In this document: positions 1-5,375 of the stretch, one piece after another | How the letters are laid out: every line of letters begins with the position of its first letter | Numbering within the stretch: the first letter of the stretch is position 1 | Assembly (NCBI GenBank): GCA_020062525.1 | Contig: JAGUWE010000138.1 | Span: 1 to 8,698, forward strand | Length of the DNA stretch: 8,698 bases | Origin: Patescibacteria group bacterium | GTDB lineage: Bacteria; Patescibacteriota; Patescibacteriia; JAACEG01; JAGUWE01 | Direction: 5' to 3' | Program-made: the position numbers and the translations under genes | The notes under the pieces: model-generated | The model's input: the letters and a program-made list of their open reading frames with translations, nothing else | Told to the model about the DNA's origin: nothing | Database searches by the model: none

Positions 1-7
1 AATCGCC

Positions 8-58
8 TAAGAACTGTTTCTTAAAAGTAAAGTTCTAAAATTAAGAACCAATTCTTAA
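8..58. repeat. Cluster of TAAGAA(C)/TTCTTA half-sites forming two small inverted repeats
   Basis: TAAGAA (8-13) pairs with TTCTTA (18-23) across a 4-base spacer. TTAAGAA (41-47) pairs with TTCTTAA (52-58), also across 4 bases. Between them GTTCT (32-36) can pair with AGAAC (44-48), which offers an alternative fold. The sites begin near 8, 18, 32, 42 and 52, so steps are 10, 14, 10 and 10 bases. This could be a protein-binding cluster or simply decayed repeat DNA. No function is assigned. Confidence 0.35.
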
Positions 59-84
59 ATGATTAGCAATAATTATGTCCCAGC

Positions 85-98
85 CTCCGAAAGCGGGG
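85..98. repeat. Short GC-rich stem-loop (repeat fragment)
   Basis: CTCCG (85-89) pairs with CGGGG (94-98) around an AAAG loop: four Watson-Crick pairs and one G-T pair, followed by ATCCAG. The core CCGAAAGCGGGGATCC resembles dispersed palindromic repeats of the form CCCCGC-GAAA-GCGGGG that I recall from many bacterial genomes, here with an imperfect left arm. Family membership is an inference. Confidence 0.4.
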
Positions 99-126
99 AT
101 CCAGAGATTAAACAATATTACGCTGA

Positions 127-147
127 ATCCTGAATCAAGTTCAGGAT
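127..147. repeat. Perfect 8-bp stem-loop, dispersed-repeat type
   Basis: ATCCTGAA (127-134) and TTCAGGAT (140-147) are exact reverse complements around a TCAAG loop and are followed by GAC. Read on the minus strand the unit begins GTCATCCTGAA. Its first seven bases, GTCATCC, also start the 34-bp palindrome at 5375, so the two may belong to related repeat families. Confidence 0.55.
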
Positions 148-241
148 GACATCTAAAATTACTCAATAAATTTAAAAGGCAAAAATCAAAATGGACCCCG
201 AGTAAATTCCTTCGGAACTATACTAGGCAGGCAATTCAAAA

Positions 242-1237
242 TTATCTCTTTAAACAATTAAATGTTTCTATTATTTTATAAAATAATTCTTTATCAAAAT
301 CCAGCTGAGCTACAAATTGATAAAAATATCCTTTTTCAACTTCCAATTGTACTCCATAATATTTTGAATTTGGCTTATAATAGATGCACTCGCCAAGACA
401 TCCTTTATAATTATTATCGGTATTAAATATATAAATAATCGAGGGATATTTTGTGTTGAGTTTATCGTTTGTACAATTAATAGATGAGCCTGGCTCGTTC
501 GTATTTGTTTGACAGATATTTGAAGTGGCAGTGTAAAAATGGAATACACTTTCTTCGTTCCTATCAACAAAATAAATACCTCCCAAGTCGCTATATAATA
601 CCCGAAAGTCGCTTGGGGTCTTAATAGTAAAAACATATTTTTCATTGTAAAAAGAAGCCTCGCCCGAACTATCATAAACTTTCCAAGTAGCAGTTTCATC
701 TTGCGGTGGCTGGCCAAAATTAGCGAATTTGATTTTGACTGAAACTAAGTCCTGGACTGAGTCGCCTTGATCCAACTCAAAGGCCTCAATTAAGCCGAAT
801 TCGCTGGTGGAAGTGGCATAGCTTAACATTGTGGTATGTTCGTAGAAAGAATTTAGCTGAGCCGGAGAGGTGGTAATTTTAGTTTCTCCTAAAATTCTGC
901 CGTCAGCGTCTTTAATTCTTAAATTTAGATTAGTAATTTCACGGGTCCGACTCTTAATAATCATGGGGTTAGTGACAACTTGATTTGCTTGGGGTTGGTC
1001 AAGATAAATTTTTTGCCCAGAAGTTTCTTGACTCTGATTAACAATTTCTCCTGAACTGTCTGTATTTTTATTGACATTTTGATCTACCAAGCTCAAAAAA
1101 TATTTTTGCATATATCTATAATAACCAAAATAATAAACTAGACCAACGACTAAAAATAACAAAACAACAGCCGCTAAATAATAAAGATAAACCGGCGGTT
1201 TTCTAATTTCAATGGGTTCTTTAGATGAATTACTCAT
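242..1237 (-). CDS. Single-pass membrane protein with Gmad2-like domain and a C-terminal extracellular domain
   Basis: This 331-residue protein has no recognised enzymatic motif. A membrane segment at residues 17-40 follows a short hydrophilic start, so the bulk is probably outside the cell. After a polar linker (about 50-75), residues 77-172 resemble the Gmad2 Ig-like domain of spore-germination and lipoprotein-type proteins: an IYLDQPQANQVVTNPMII opening, a strand ending in DADGRILGE, and a GLIEAF..DQGDSVQDLVSVKIKF close. Residues about 195-330 (starting YNEKYVFTIKTPSDF) recall the compact PsbP/LpqN-like domains seen in many Patescibacteria surface proteins, with cysteines at 242, 255, 280, 284 and 328. 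I chose ATG at 1237. An in-frame TTG at 1249 would add four residues; neither has a good ribosome binding site. It is the last gene of the leftward series. The role is unknown; domain calls are from pattern memory. Confidence 0.7.
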   Translation of the reverse strand: MSNSSKEPIEIRKPPVYLYYLAAVVLLFLVVGLVYYFGYYRYMQKYFLSLVDQNVNKNTDSSGEIVNQSQETSGQKIYLDQPQANQVVTNPMIIKSRTREITNLNLRIKDADGRILGETKITTSPAQLNSFYEHTTMLSYATSTSEFGLIEAFELDQGDSVQDLVSVKIKFANFGQPPQDETATWKVYDSSGEASFYNEKYVFTIKTPSDFRVLYSDLGGIYFVDRNEESVFHFYTATSNICQTNTNEPGSSINCTNDKLNTKYPSIIYIFNTDNNYKGCLGECIYYKPNSKYYGVQLEVEKGYFYQFVAQLDFDKELFYKIIETFNCLKR

Positions 1238-1290
1238 AATCAATATCAATTACCCGCTGCCAAGGGCACGGGGAATAATCATATTTAAAA

Positions 1291-1758
1291 TTATTCATTA
1301 GCCGAGACCAAATGAATTTCTATTACCTCGTTGGCTAAAATCCGATTATTTTTAATCACCTCTAATTTAACTGGAAAAGTGCCTGAACCAAGTCCGGCGC
1401 AAGAAAAACAATTGGGGAGTCGTGCCACAAAAATAACAGAATTCTCTTGGCCGGCTTCTAAATTAACACTTTTGGATTCATCTATTAAAAAACGATCTTT
1501 CTTTCCTTGAAGACCATAAAGATGAAGAGTAACATTTTCAACCAAGCGGCTGGCTTTTAATTTTGCCTCAAAAGAAACTCTTTCGTTGTTTTGATAGAGA
1601 ATTCTACTGGTAGAAAGTTTGGCTTCTATTTTTGGTGGGGGTTCTTTGGTAGGGTCAAAACTAATATTCACCTGAAAATAAGGAGCTAAAAAAATAAAAC
1701 TTGCTCCTAAGACGATCAGGGTAATAAAAATAATAATTAGAATTTTTAATTCTTTCAT
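1291..1758 (-). CDS. Small membrane-anchored protein with Ig-like ectodomain and CxxC pair
   Basis: A 155-residue protein. Residues 6-28 form one membrane segment after a short lysine-containing N-terminus, with a proline-rich linker at 37-43. Residues about 44-150 alternate polar and hydrophobic positions in the manner of a beta-sandwich (CARDB- or Ig-like): ILYQNNERVSFEAKLKA, NVTLHLYGL, GQENSVIFVARLP, FPVKLEVIKNNRILANEVIEIHL. Its most distinctive element is LPNCFSCAGLGSGTF, with cysteines 117 and 120 next to a predicted strand; this could be a disulfide or a metal site. The start codon overlaps the def stop by four bases (ATGA, 1755-1758), so translation is probably coupled to def. The function is unknown; the Ig-like assignment is an inference from the residue pattern. 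Confidence 0.7.
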   Translation of the reverse strand: MKELKILIIIFITLIVLGASFIFLAPYFQVNISFDPTKEPPPKIEAKLSTSRILYQNNERVSFEAKLKASRLVENVTLHLYGLQGKKDRFLIDESKSVNLEAGQENSVIFVARLPNCFSCAGLGSGTFPVKLEVIKNNRILANEVIEIHLVSANE

Positions 1759-2237
1759 ATAGTTTTAGTTAATTTTTTAATCAATTTATAACGAGTGAAA
1801 AAATTGATTCGATCTAAAATTAATTTACCATTGAGATGATCAACCTCATGCTGGATAATTCGAGCTAAAATCCCTTCGGCTTTAAAATTAATTTCTTTGC
1901 CCTCGGCATTAAGATATTTAACCTCAACCCAAGTTAGTCGTTTAACTTTGGCTTCTACTTCTGGTAAACTCAGACAACCCTCTTCCATTACCTCGGTTTC
2001 TTTTGAAGTTTTAACAATTTCTGGATTAATAAGCGTTATTAATTGGCCAGCTAAATCAACTACTGCCAAACGAAGATTTATTCCAACCTGCGGCGCAGCT
2101 AAACCGCAACCTTTATTAACAGACATTGTCTCAGTCATATCTAAAATAAGTTTTTTAATTTTTTCATCAAGCACTTTAACCCGCTGACTTGGCGAAATTA
2201 AAATTTTGTTGGGATATTTTATTATCTTTAGAATCAT
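1755..2237 (-). CDS. def: Peptide deformylase
   Basis: Removes the formyl group from the initiator methionine of new proteins at the ribosome exit. All three family motifs are present in the 160-residue protein: GCGLAAPQ (43-50), EGCLS (86-90) and QHEVDH (129-134). Metal ligands are Cys88, His130 and His134, and Glu131 is the catalytic acid. The start is the ATG at 2237, giving MILKIIKYPNKIL, the usual N-terminus of the family. The open frame runs upstream to 2303, but those 22 residues (rich in I, L, W and N) are read from an inverted repeat and do not resemble the family. No strong ribosome binding site precedes 2237. The TGA stop overlaps the next gene's ATG. The size is typical of a compact bacterial deformylase. 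Confidence 0.95.
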   Translation of the reverse strand: MILKIIKYPNKILISPSQRVKVLDEKIKKLILDMTETMSVNKGCGLAAPQVGINLRLAVVDLAGQLITLINPEIVKTSKETEVMEEGCLSLPEVEAKVKRLTWVEVKYLNAEGKEINFKAEGILARIIQHEVDHLNGKLILDRINFFTRYKLIKKLTKTI

Positions 2238-2257
2238 AATGAAAAATAATTTCCATG

Positions 2258-2334
2258 AGTTTCTATTAATTTCAATTAGTATCCATAAGTATCTGATACT
2301 CATAGAAACTTGCTTCGCGAAATTAGTAGAAACT
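2258..2334. repeat. Inverted repeat with alternative pairings upstream of def
   Basis: AGTTTCTATTAATTTC (2258-2273) pairs with 2319-2334 at 15 of 16 positions, the odd one being a G-T pair. The first nine bases of the left arm can instead pair perfectly with ATAGAAACT at 2302-2310. Between the arms lie a small palindrome, AGTATCTGATACT (2288-2300), and an 8-bp palindrome TTCGCGAA (2314-2321) that overlaps the start of the right arm. It fills the gap between the preceding membrane-protein gene and def, so it would sit in the def leader RNA if co-transcribed. It may be a dispersed repeat or a leader structure; nothing here decides which. Confidence 0.6.
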
Positions 2335-2360
2335 TATTGTTTTAGGATTTAATTCTTCAT

Positions 2361-2915
2361 CTAATATAATTCCGGCGTACTATTCGGACTAACTTTTATT
2401 TCATCGGTACTGGTACAATTTTTGAATTCTTCTTGACAAAATCCTTCCAAACAAATCCAGCTTTCACCACAGTCTTTTATTTCACCACAATCAGAAACTT
2501 GCTCGCAGGGTTTAACTTCATTTTTCTTTATTTCTACCACTTTTTGCTCGAAAATTTTTTCTCCCTGAACGTTGGTAACGGTGGCGACTAAGGTTATTAA
2601 ATCACTTGGCATTTGGGGCGGATTCTCAATTACTAATTCGCGGCTACATAGTTTTTGCAGCTTACAATCAGTCACTATTTTTTCTTCTTTTAGTTGCAAA
2701 ACCATTTCTTTGAGCCCTAACTTGTCAATTGCCTGAAGATTGACTTTAATGGCTTTATTAATTGGCTCGGCCTTAAAAATGGTTATTTCCGGTTTTAATG
2801 ACTTTTCCCCAAAATTTTTATTAATCAGAATTACAATTAAAATGATAATCAATAAGAAAAAAATCAAAAAAACAATTTTGTTGACAAAATTAGATTTTTT
2901 TTGAATACTTTCCAT
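2361..2915 (-). CDS. Single-pass membrane protein with Ig-like region and cysteine-rich tail
   Basis: A 184-residue protein of unknown function. Residues 12-32 are one strongly hydrophobic membrane segment behind a short lysine-bearing N-terminus. Residues about 42-130 look like a beta-sandwich (EITIFKAEP, IKVNLQAIDK, LITLVATVTN, KIFEQKVVEI) with Cys84 and Cys90 close together. The tail from 137 has cysteines at 137, 143, 149, 155, 160 and 167, the first four exactly six residues apart. The form SDCG...CGESWICLEGFC resembles small disulfide knots of the 'DC..G..C..G.C' type found in extracellular archaeal and Patescibacteria proteins. The tail ends in a polar Ser/Thr/Pro stretch. The ATG at 2915 has no ribosome binding site. 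Only 10 bases separate it from the end of a MITE-like element, which therefore supplies most of its upstream sequence. Confidence 0.7.
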   Translation of the reverse strand: MESIQKKSNFVNKIVFLIFFLLIIILIVILINKNFGEKSLKPEITIFKAEPINKAIKVNLQAIDKLGLKEMVLQLKEEKIVTDCKLQKLCSRELVIENPPQMPSDLITLVATVTNVQGEKIFEQKVVEIKKNEVKPCEQVSDCGEIKDCGESWICLEGFCQEEFKNCTSTDEIKVSPNSTPELY

Positions 2916-2925
2916 ATTTTTTCGT

Positions 2926-3060
2926 AGGACTTACACGTTTGCCCTCTCCCTTTGTAAAAGGGAGAGCTGGAGAGGGATTTTTACCTAGCATTATTCACAA
3001 TAAAAATCCCCCTTAATCCCCCTTTTGCAAAGGGGGAGAAATACCAAACGCGTAAGTCCT
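2926..3060. mobile_element. MITE-like 135-bp element with terminal inverted repeats and two internal hairpins
   Basis: The ends AGGACTTACACGTTTG (2926-2941) and CAAACGCGTAAGTCCT (3045-3060) are reverse complements at 15 of 16 positions. Inside are three more perfect pairings: a 10-bp hairpin with a 3-base loop (2944-2953 with 2957-2966), a 9-bp hairpin with a 3-base loop (3017-3025 with 3029-3037), and an inner stem GGGATTTTTA (2974-2983) with 3001-3010. The whole unit can thus fold as a long stem with two side hairpins. It encodes nothing, which fits a non-autonomous element moved by a transposase elsewhere. No convincing target-site duplication is seen; a GT on both sides is too short to count. 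It lies 3 bases after the pyrG stop. Confidence 0.85.
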
Positions 3061-3063
3061 GTT

Positions 3064-4674
3064 TTATTTTAAACAGGCCTTAATAAAAGAGATAAACAAC
3101 GGATGAGGCGCTAAGGGTCGAGATTTGTATTCGGGATGAAATTGCGTGCCAATAAAAAAGGGATGGCTTGTAATTTCAACTGCCTCAACTAATTTGTCGT
3201 CTGGCGAAGTACCAGTGATGATTAAACCTTTTTCTTCCATAATTTGCCGATAATCATTGTTGAATTCATAACGATGGCGATGGCGTTCGGAAATTTCCTT
3301 CTTTTTGTAAATCTGAAAAATTTTTGTTCCTTTTTTTAAAATGCAAGGCCAAACTCCTAATCTAATAGTTCCTCCGTATTGTCGCCGCTCTAAATACTTT
3401 TGTTGGTCCGGCATAATGTGAATTACTGGATGGGGTGTTTGTGGATCAACTTCCATTGAATTAGCCCGCTCTAGTCCGCAGACATTGCGCGCAAATTCAA
3501 TCACTGCCATTTGCATACCATAACACAGACCAAAATACGGCACTTTATTCTCTCGACAATACTGAATGGCTTTAATTTTACCTTCGGTGCCGCGACTACC
3601 CCACCCTTGTGGCACAATCACGCCATCAACTTCTTTTAAGCAGTCTATCCCTTCTTTTTCTAAAATTCTAGTGCTTAACCAATGAAACTTTGGCTGGCAA
3701 TGATTAACCGAACAAGCGTGTTTAACTGCCTCAATAACTGAAATATAAGAATCGGCTAAAGTAAAATTGCCGGTATCAAAATATTTACCGACAATGCCAA
3801 TGCATACTTCGCGCTTGGCAGTTTTAATATTCCTTATCATTTTCTGCCAATCTCGGAGATCTCGCCGACGGGATTTTAAATTAAACTTCTTTAAAATTTT
3901 ATTACCTAACTTCTCTTTTTCAAAATTTAAAGGCACCTCATAAATTGATTCAATGTCAGGGGCACTAATGACATCACCTTCAGTCACATTACAAAAAGTA
4001 GAAATCTTTTTTTTACGTGGCTCATCAAGTGGCGCGCGGGAACGAGCAATAATAAAATCCGGCTGAATCCCGGCTGAGTTGAGTGATCTTACTGCATATT
4101 GAGTGGGTTTAGTCTTCATTTCACCAATCATTGTAGGAATAGGTAAATAACTAACAATGATAAACATCACTGCTTGAGGATTTTTAAGATGCATCATTCG
4201 CGCCGCTTCTAAAAATAATAAATTTTGATATTCACCAACTGTGCCGCCAATTTCAATGATAACAAAATCAGCCCGAAACTTTCTGGCTACTTTTTTAATA
4301 CGATTAATGACTTCTTCTGGAATGTGCGGTACCACTTCAACACACTTGCCACCGTATTCTAAATTACGCTCTCGTTGAATGACACTCAAATAAACCCGAC
4401 CGGTAGTCATATAATTGTCGCGGCAAACATCAACATTTAAAAATCGCTCGTAATTGCCGATATCCTGATCTGTTTCATCGCCGTCATCAGTCACAAAAAC
4501 TTCGCCGTGCTCAATCGGATTCATAGTGCCGGCATCAACATTGATATACGGATCAATTTTAATGGCCGTGACCTTAAAACCTTTGCTTTGTAAAATTGTG
4601 CCAATAGAAGCAGTGGCAATCCCCTTGCCTACTCCTGACATCACGCCGCCAATGATGAAAATGTAACGAGACAT
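3064..4674 (-). CDS. pyrG: CTP synthase (glutamine-hydrolysing)
   Basis: Makes CTP from UTP, ATP and glutamine-derived ammonia, the last step of cytosolic pyrimidine nucleotide synthesis. At 536 residues it is full length. The synthetase half (about 1-266) has the P-loop GGVMSGVGKG (9-18), IKIDPYINVDAGTMNP (38-53), HGEVFVTDDGDETD (56-69), EIGGTVGE (141-148) and MKTKPTQ (186-192). The glutamine amidotransferase half (about 290-536) has its nucleophile Cys384 in FGLCYGMQ and His513/Glu515 in QFHPE. The N-terminal motifs are closer to the archaeal/Patescibacteria style than to the common bacterial SSLGKG form. The usual PGGFG oxyanion-loop sequence reads PQGWG (355-359). The ATG at 4674 has no ribosome binding site, only an AT-rich leader. 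It follows rplI by 58 bases and ends flush against the MITE-like element. Confidence 0.97.
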   Translation of the reverse strand: MSRYIFIIGGVMSGVGKGIATASIGTILQSKGFKVTAIKIDPYINVDAGTMNPIEHGEVFVTDDGDETDQDIGNYERFLNVDVCRDNYMTTGRVYLSVIQRERNLEYGGKCVEVVPHIPEEVINRIKKVARKFRADFVIIEIGGTVGEYQNLLFLEAARMMHLKNPQAVMFIIVSYLPIPTMIGEMKTKPTQYAVRSLNSAGIQPDFIIARSRAPLDEPRKKKISTFCNVTEGDVISAPDIESIYEVPLNFEKEKLGNKILKKFNLKSRRRDLRDWQKMIRNIKTAKREVCIGIVGKYFDTGNFTLADSYISVIEAVKHACSVNHCQPKFHWLSTRILEKEGIDCLKEVDGVIVPQGWGSRGTEGKIKAIQYCRENKVPYFGLCYGMQMAVIEFARNVCGLERANSMEVDPQTPHPVIHIMPDQQKYLERRQYGGTIRLGVWPCILKKGTKIFQIYKKKEISERHRHRYEFNNDYRQIMEEKGLIITGTSPDDKLVEAVEITSHPFFIGTQFHPEYKSRPLAPHPLFISFIKACLK

Positions 4675-4732
4675 AAATAAATATCAAAAATAAAAAATCA
4701 AATATTAAAAATTAAAAAAACAATTAAATTGT
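4675..4732 (-). promoter_or_regulatory. AT-rich pyrG leader sharing a 12-base motif with the rplI leader
   Basis: The plus-strand 12-mer TAAATATCAAAA occurs at 4678-4689, starting 4 bases before the pyrG start codon, and again at 5197-5208, before rplI. On the coding strand it reads TTTTGATATTTA. The gap contains no Shine-Dalgarno sequence and almost no G or C. It could be a translation-enhancing leader, a promoter-like element, or a trace of the repeat family seen at 5204-5375. Confidence 0.3.
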
Positions 4733-4734
4733 TT
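4714..4734 (-). terminator. Weak AT-only palindrome plus T-run at the end of rplI
   Basis: AAACAATT (4718-4725) and AATTGTTT (4727-4734) are exact reverse complements around one base, overlapping the rplI stop codon (4733-4735). On the minus strand the palindrome runs into seven consecutive T residues (4720-4714). The arrangement resembles an intrinsic terminator, but the stem has only one G-C pair and needs some pairs opened for a loop, so it would be weak. pyrG 58 bases on may simply be co-transcribed. Confidence 0.3.
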
Positions 4735-5179
4735 ATTCTGCACTTATCCTCACCATCACCTTCGCCTCCAGACCGTGGGGCAAATCAATTAATATTTCGT
4801 GTTCACCAATTTCTTTAATTGGCTCCGCTAAAACAATTTGTGATTCGGTCAACTCTTTAATGCCTTTGGCTTTTAATTTTTCTAAAACAGCGACTCTATT
4901 CACGGCGCCAAAAAGCTTGCCGGTCTCATTGGCTTTAACTTTTATTTCTAATTCTAAGCTTTCCAACTTTTCAGCTATTTTTTGGATATTAAGTAAATCA
5001 AGTTCGGCTGCTTTAGCTTGTTTTTCTTTTTCTTTTTGAAGTTCTGCCAAAACCTCGGTAGTAGTAATTTTGGCTAATTTTTTCGGCAATAAAAAATTGC
5101 GGGCATAACCATCAGAAACGACTTTAATTTCGCCTCTTGCGCCTAAATTGGGTACATTTTTAAGCAAGATCACCTTCAT
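4733..5179 (-). CDS. rplI: 50S ribosomal protein bL9
   Basis: A structural protein of the large ribosomal subunit that binds 23S rRNA. The 148-residue protein has the normal length. Its N-terminal domain carries the family signature (GARGEIKVVSDGYARNFLLP, about 13-32), followed by a long charged helix (about 41-78) and a C-terminal domain beginning GKLFGAVNRVAVLEKLK. The start is the ATG at 5179 (MKVILLKNVPNLG), which matches family N-termini; the frame runs on to 5206, but the nine extra hydrophobic residues are not bL9-like. There is no ribosome binding site. From memory, bL9 is missing in some Patescibacteria groups such as Microgenomates, so its presence mildly favours a Parcubacteria-side source. 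It lies between acylphosphatase (a 245-base gap) and pyrG (58 bases). Confidence 0.96.
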   Translation of the reverse strand: MKVILLKNVPNLGARGEIKVVSDGYARNFLLPKKLAKITTTEVLAELQKEKEKQAKAAELDLLNIQKIAEKLESLELEIKVKANETGKLFGAVNRVAVLEKLKAKGIKELTESQIVLAEPIKEIGEHEILIDLPHGLEAKVMVRISAE

Positions 5180-5203
5180 ATGAAAAATCAAAAAAATAAA
5201 TAT

Positions 5204-5375
5204 CAAAATTCAAAATGACAGTGTAAAATTTTAAAATTTCTAATTAACCTAATATCTAATTATTCTAATCAATTTCTAATGACCAATCTTAAAATAATTT
5301 AGACATTAGTTTGATTAGGTTAATTAGGTCAATTAGAATAATTAGAATAATTTGAAATTGTCGTTTTGATTTTTG
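5204..5375. repeat. 172-bp AT-rich imperfect inverted repeat
   Basis: Arms pair in register from the outside in: 5204-5222 with 5357-5375 (16 of 19), 5238-5253 with 5323-5338 (15 of 16), CTAATCAA 5265-5272 with 5311-5318 (8 of 8), and CTAATG 5276-5281 with 5304-5309 (6 of 6), around a loop of about 22 bases. The right side also has a 9-base tandem duplication, ATTAGAATA (5332-5340 and 5341-5349). It fills most of the gap between the acylphosphatase gene and rplI and encodes nothing. It may be a large MITE-like hairpin or a transcribed leader structure upstream of rplI. Confidence 0.65.

Larger units (their letters stand above)
1..241. other. Intergenic region with several short inverted repeats, no gene
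   Basis: I see no credible coding sequence here. The stretch lies beyond the 3' end of the leftward gene series. It holds a cluster of TAAGAA/TTCTTA half-sites (8-58), a GC-rich stem-loop (85-98), a perfect 8-bp stem-loop (127-147), and a CAAAAATCAAAATG motif (180-193) that recurs nearly identically in the repeat-filled gap after the acylphosphatase gene. No clear intrinsic terminator for the leftward series was seen: none of the stems is followed on the minus strand by a convincing T-run. Confidence 0.6.

Noticed and set aside
310..717. Open frame of 135 codons on the minus strand
   Set aside because: It lies inside the 242-1237 gene in another frame. Its product has no domain-like pattern, while the longer frame has a clear membrane anchor and Gmad2-like features.
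1238..1249. TTG start adding four residues to the 242-1237 gene
   Set aside because: ATG at 1237 is the more usual codon and nothing upstream favours the TTG, though the choice is not certain.
1897..2187. Open frame of 96 codons on the plus strand
   Set aside because: It is antisense to def, whose three catalytic motifs are intact. The antisense product is low-complexity and Ser/Thr-rich.
2238..2303. 22-residue N-terminal extension of peptide deformylase
   Set aside because: It is read from inverted-repeat DNA, lacks family resemblance, and the internal ATG at 2237 gives the standard deformylase N-terminus.
3017..3037. Intrinsic terminator of pyrG
   Set aside because: The hairpin is strong, but on the minus strand it is followed by GATTAAGGGGG and not a T-run, and it is better explained as part of the MITE-like element.
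2926..3060. Possible CRISPR fragment because of repeated hairpin-like units
   Set aside because: The units are inverted and not direct repeats, have no regular spacers, and no cas gene is present.
5180..5206. Nine-residue extension of bL9
   Set aside because: bL9 proteins start at MKVILL; the extension is hydrophobic and comes from the AT-rich leader.
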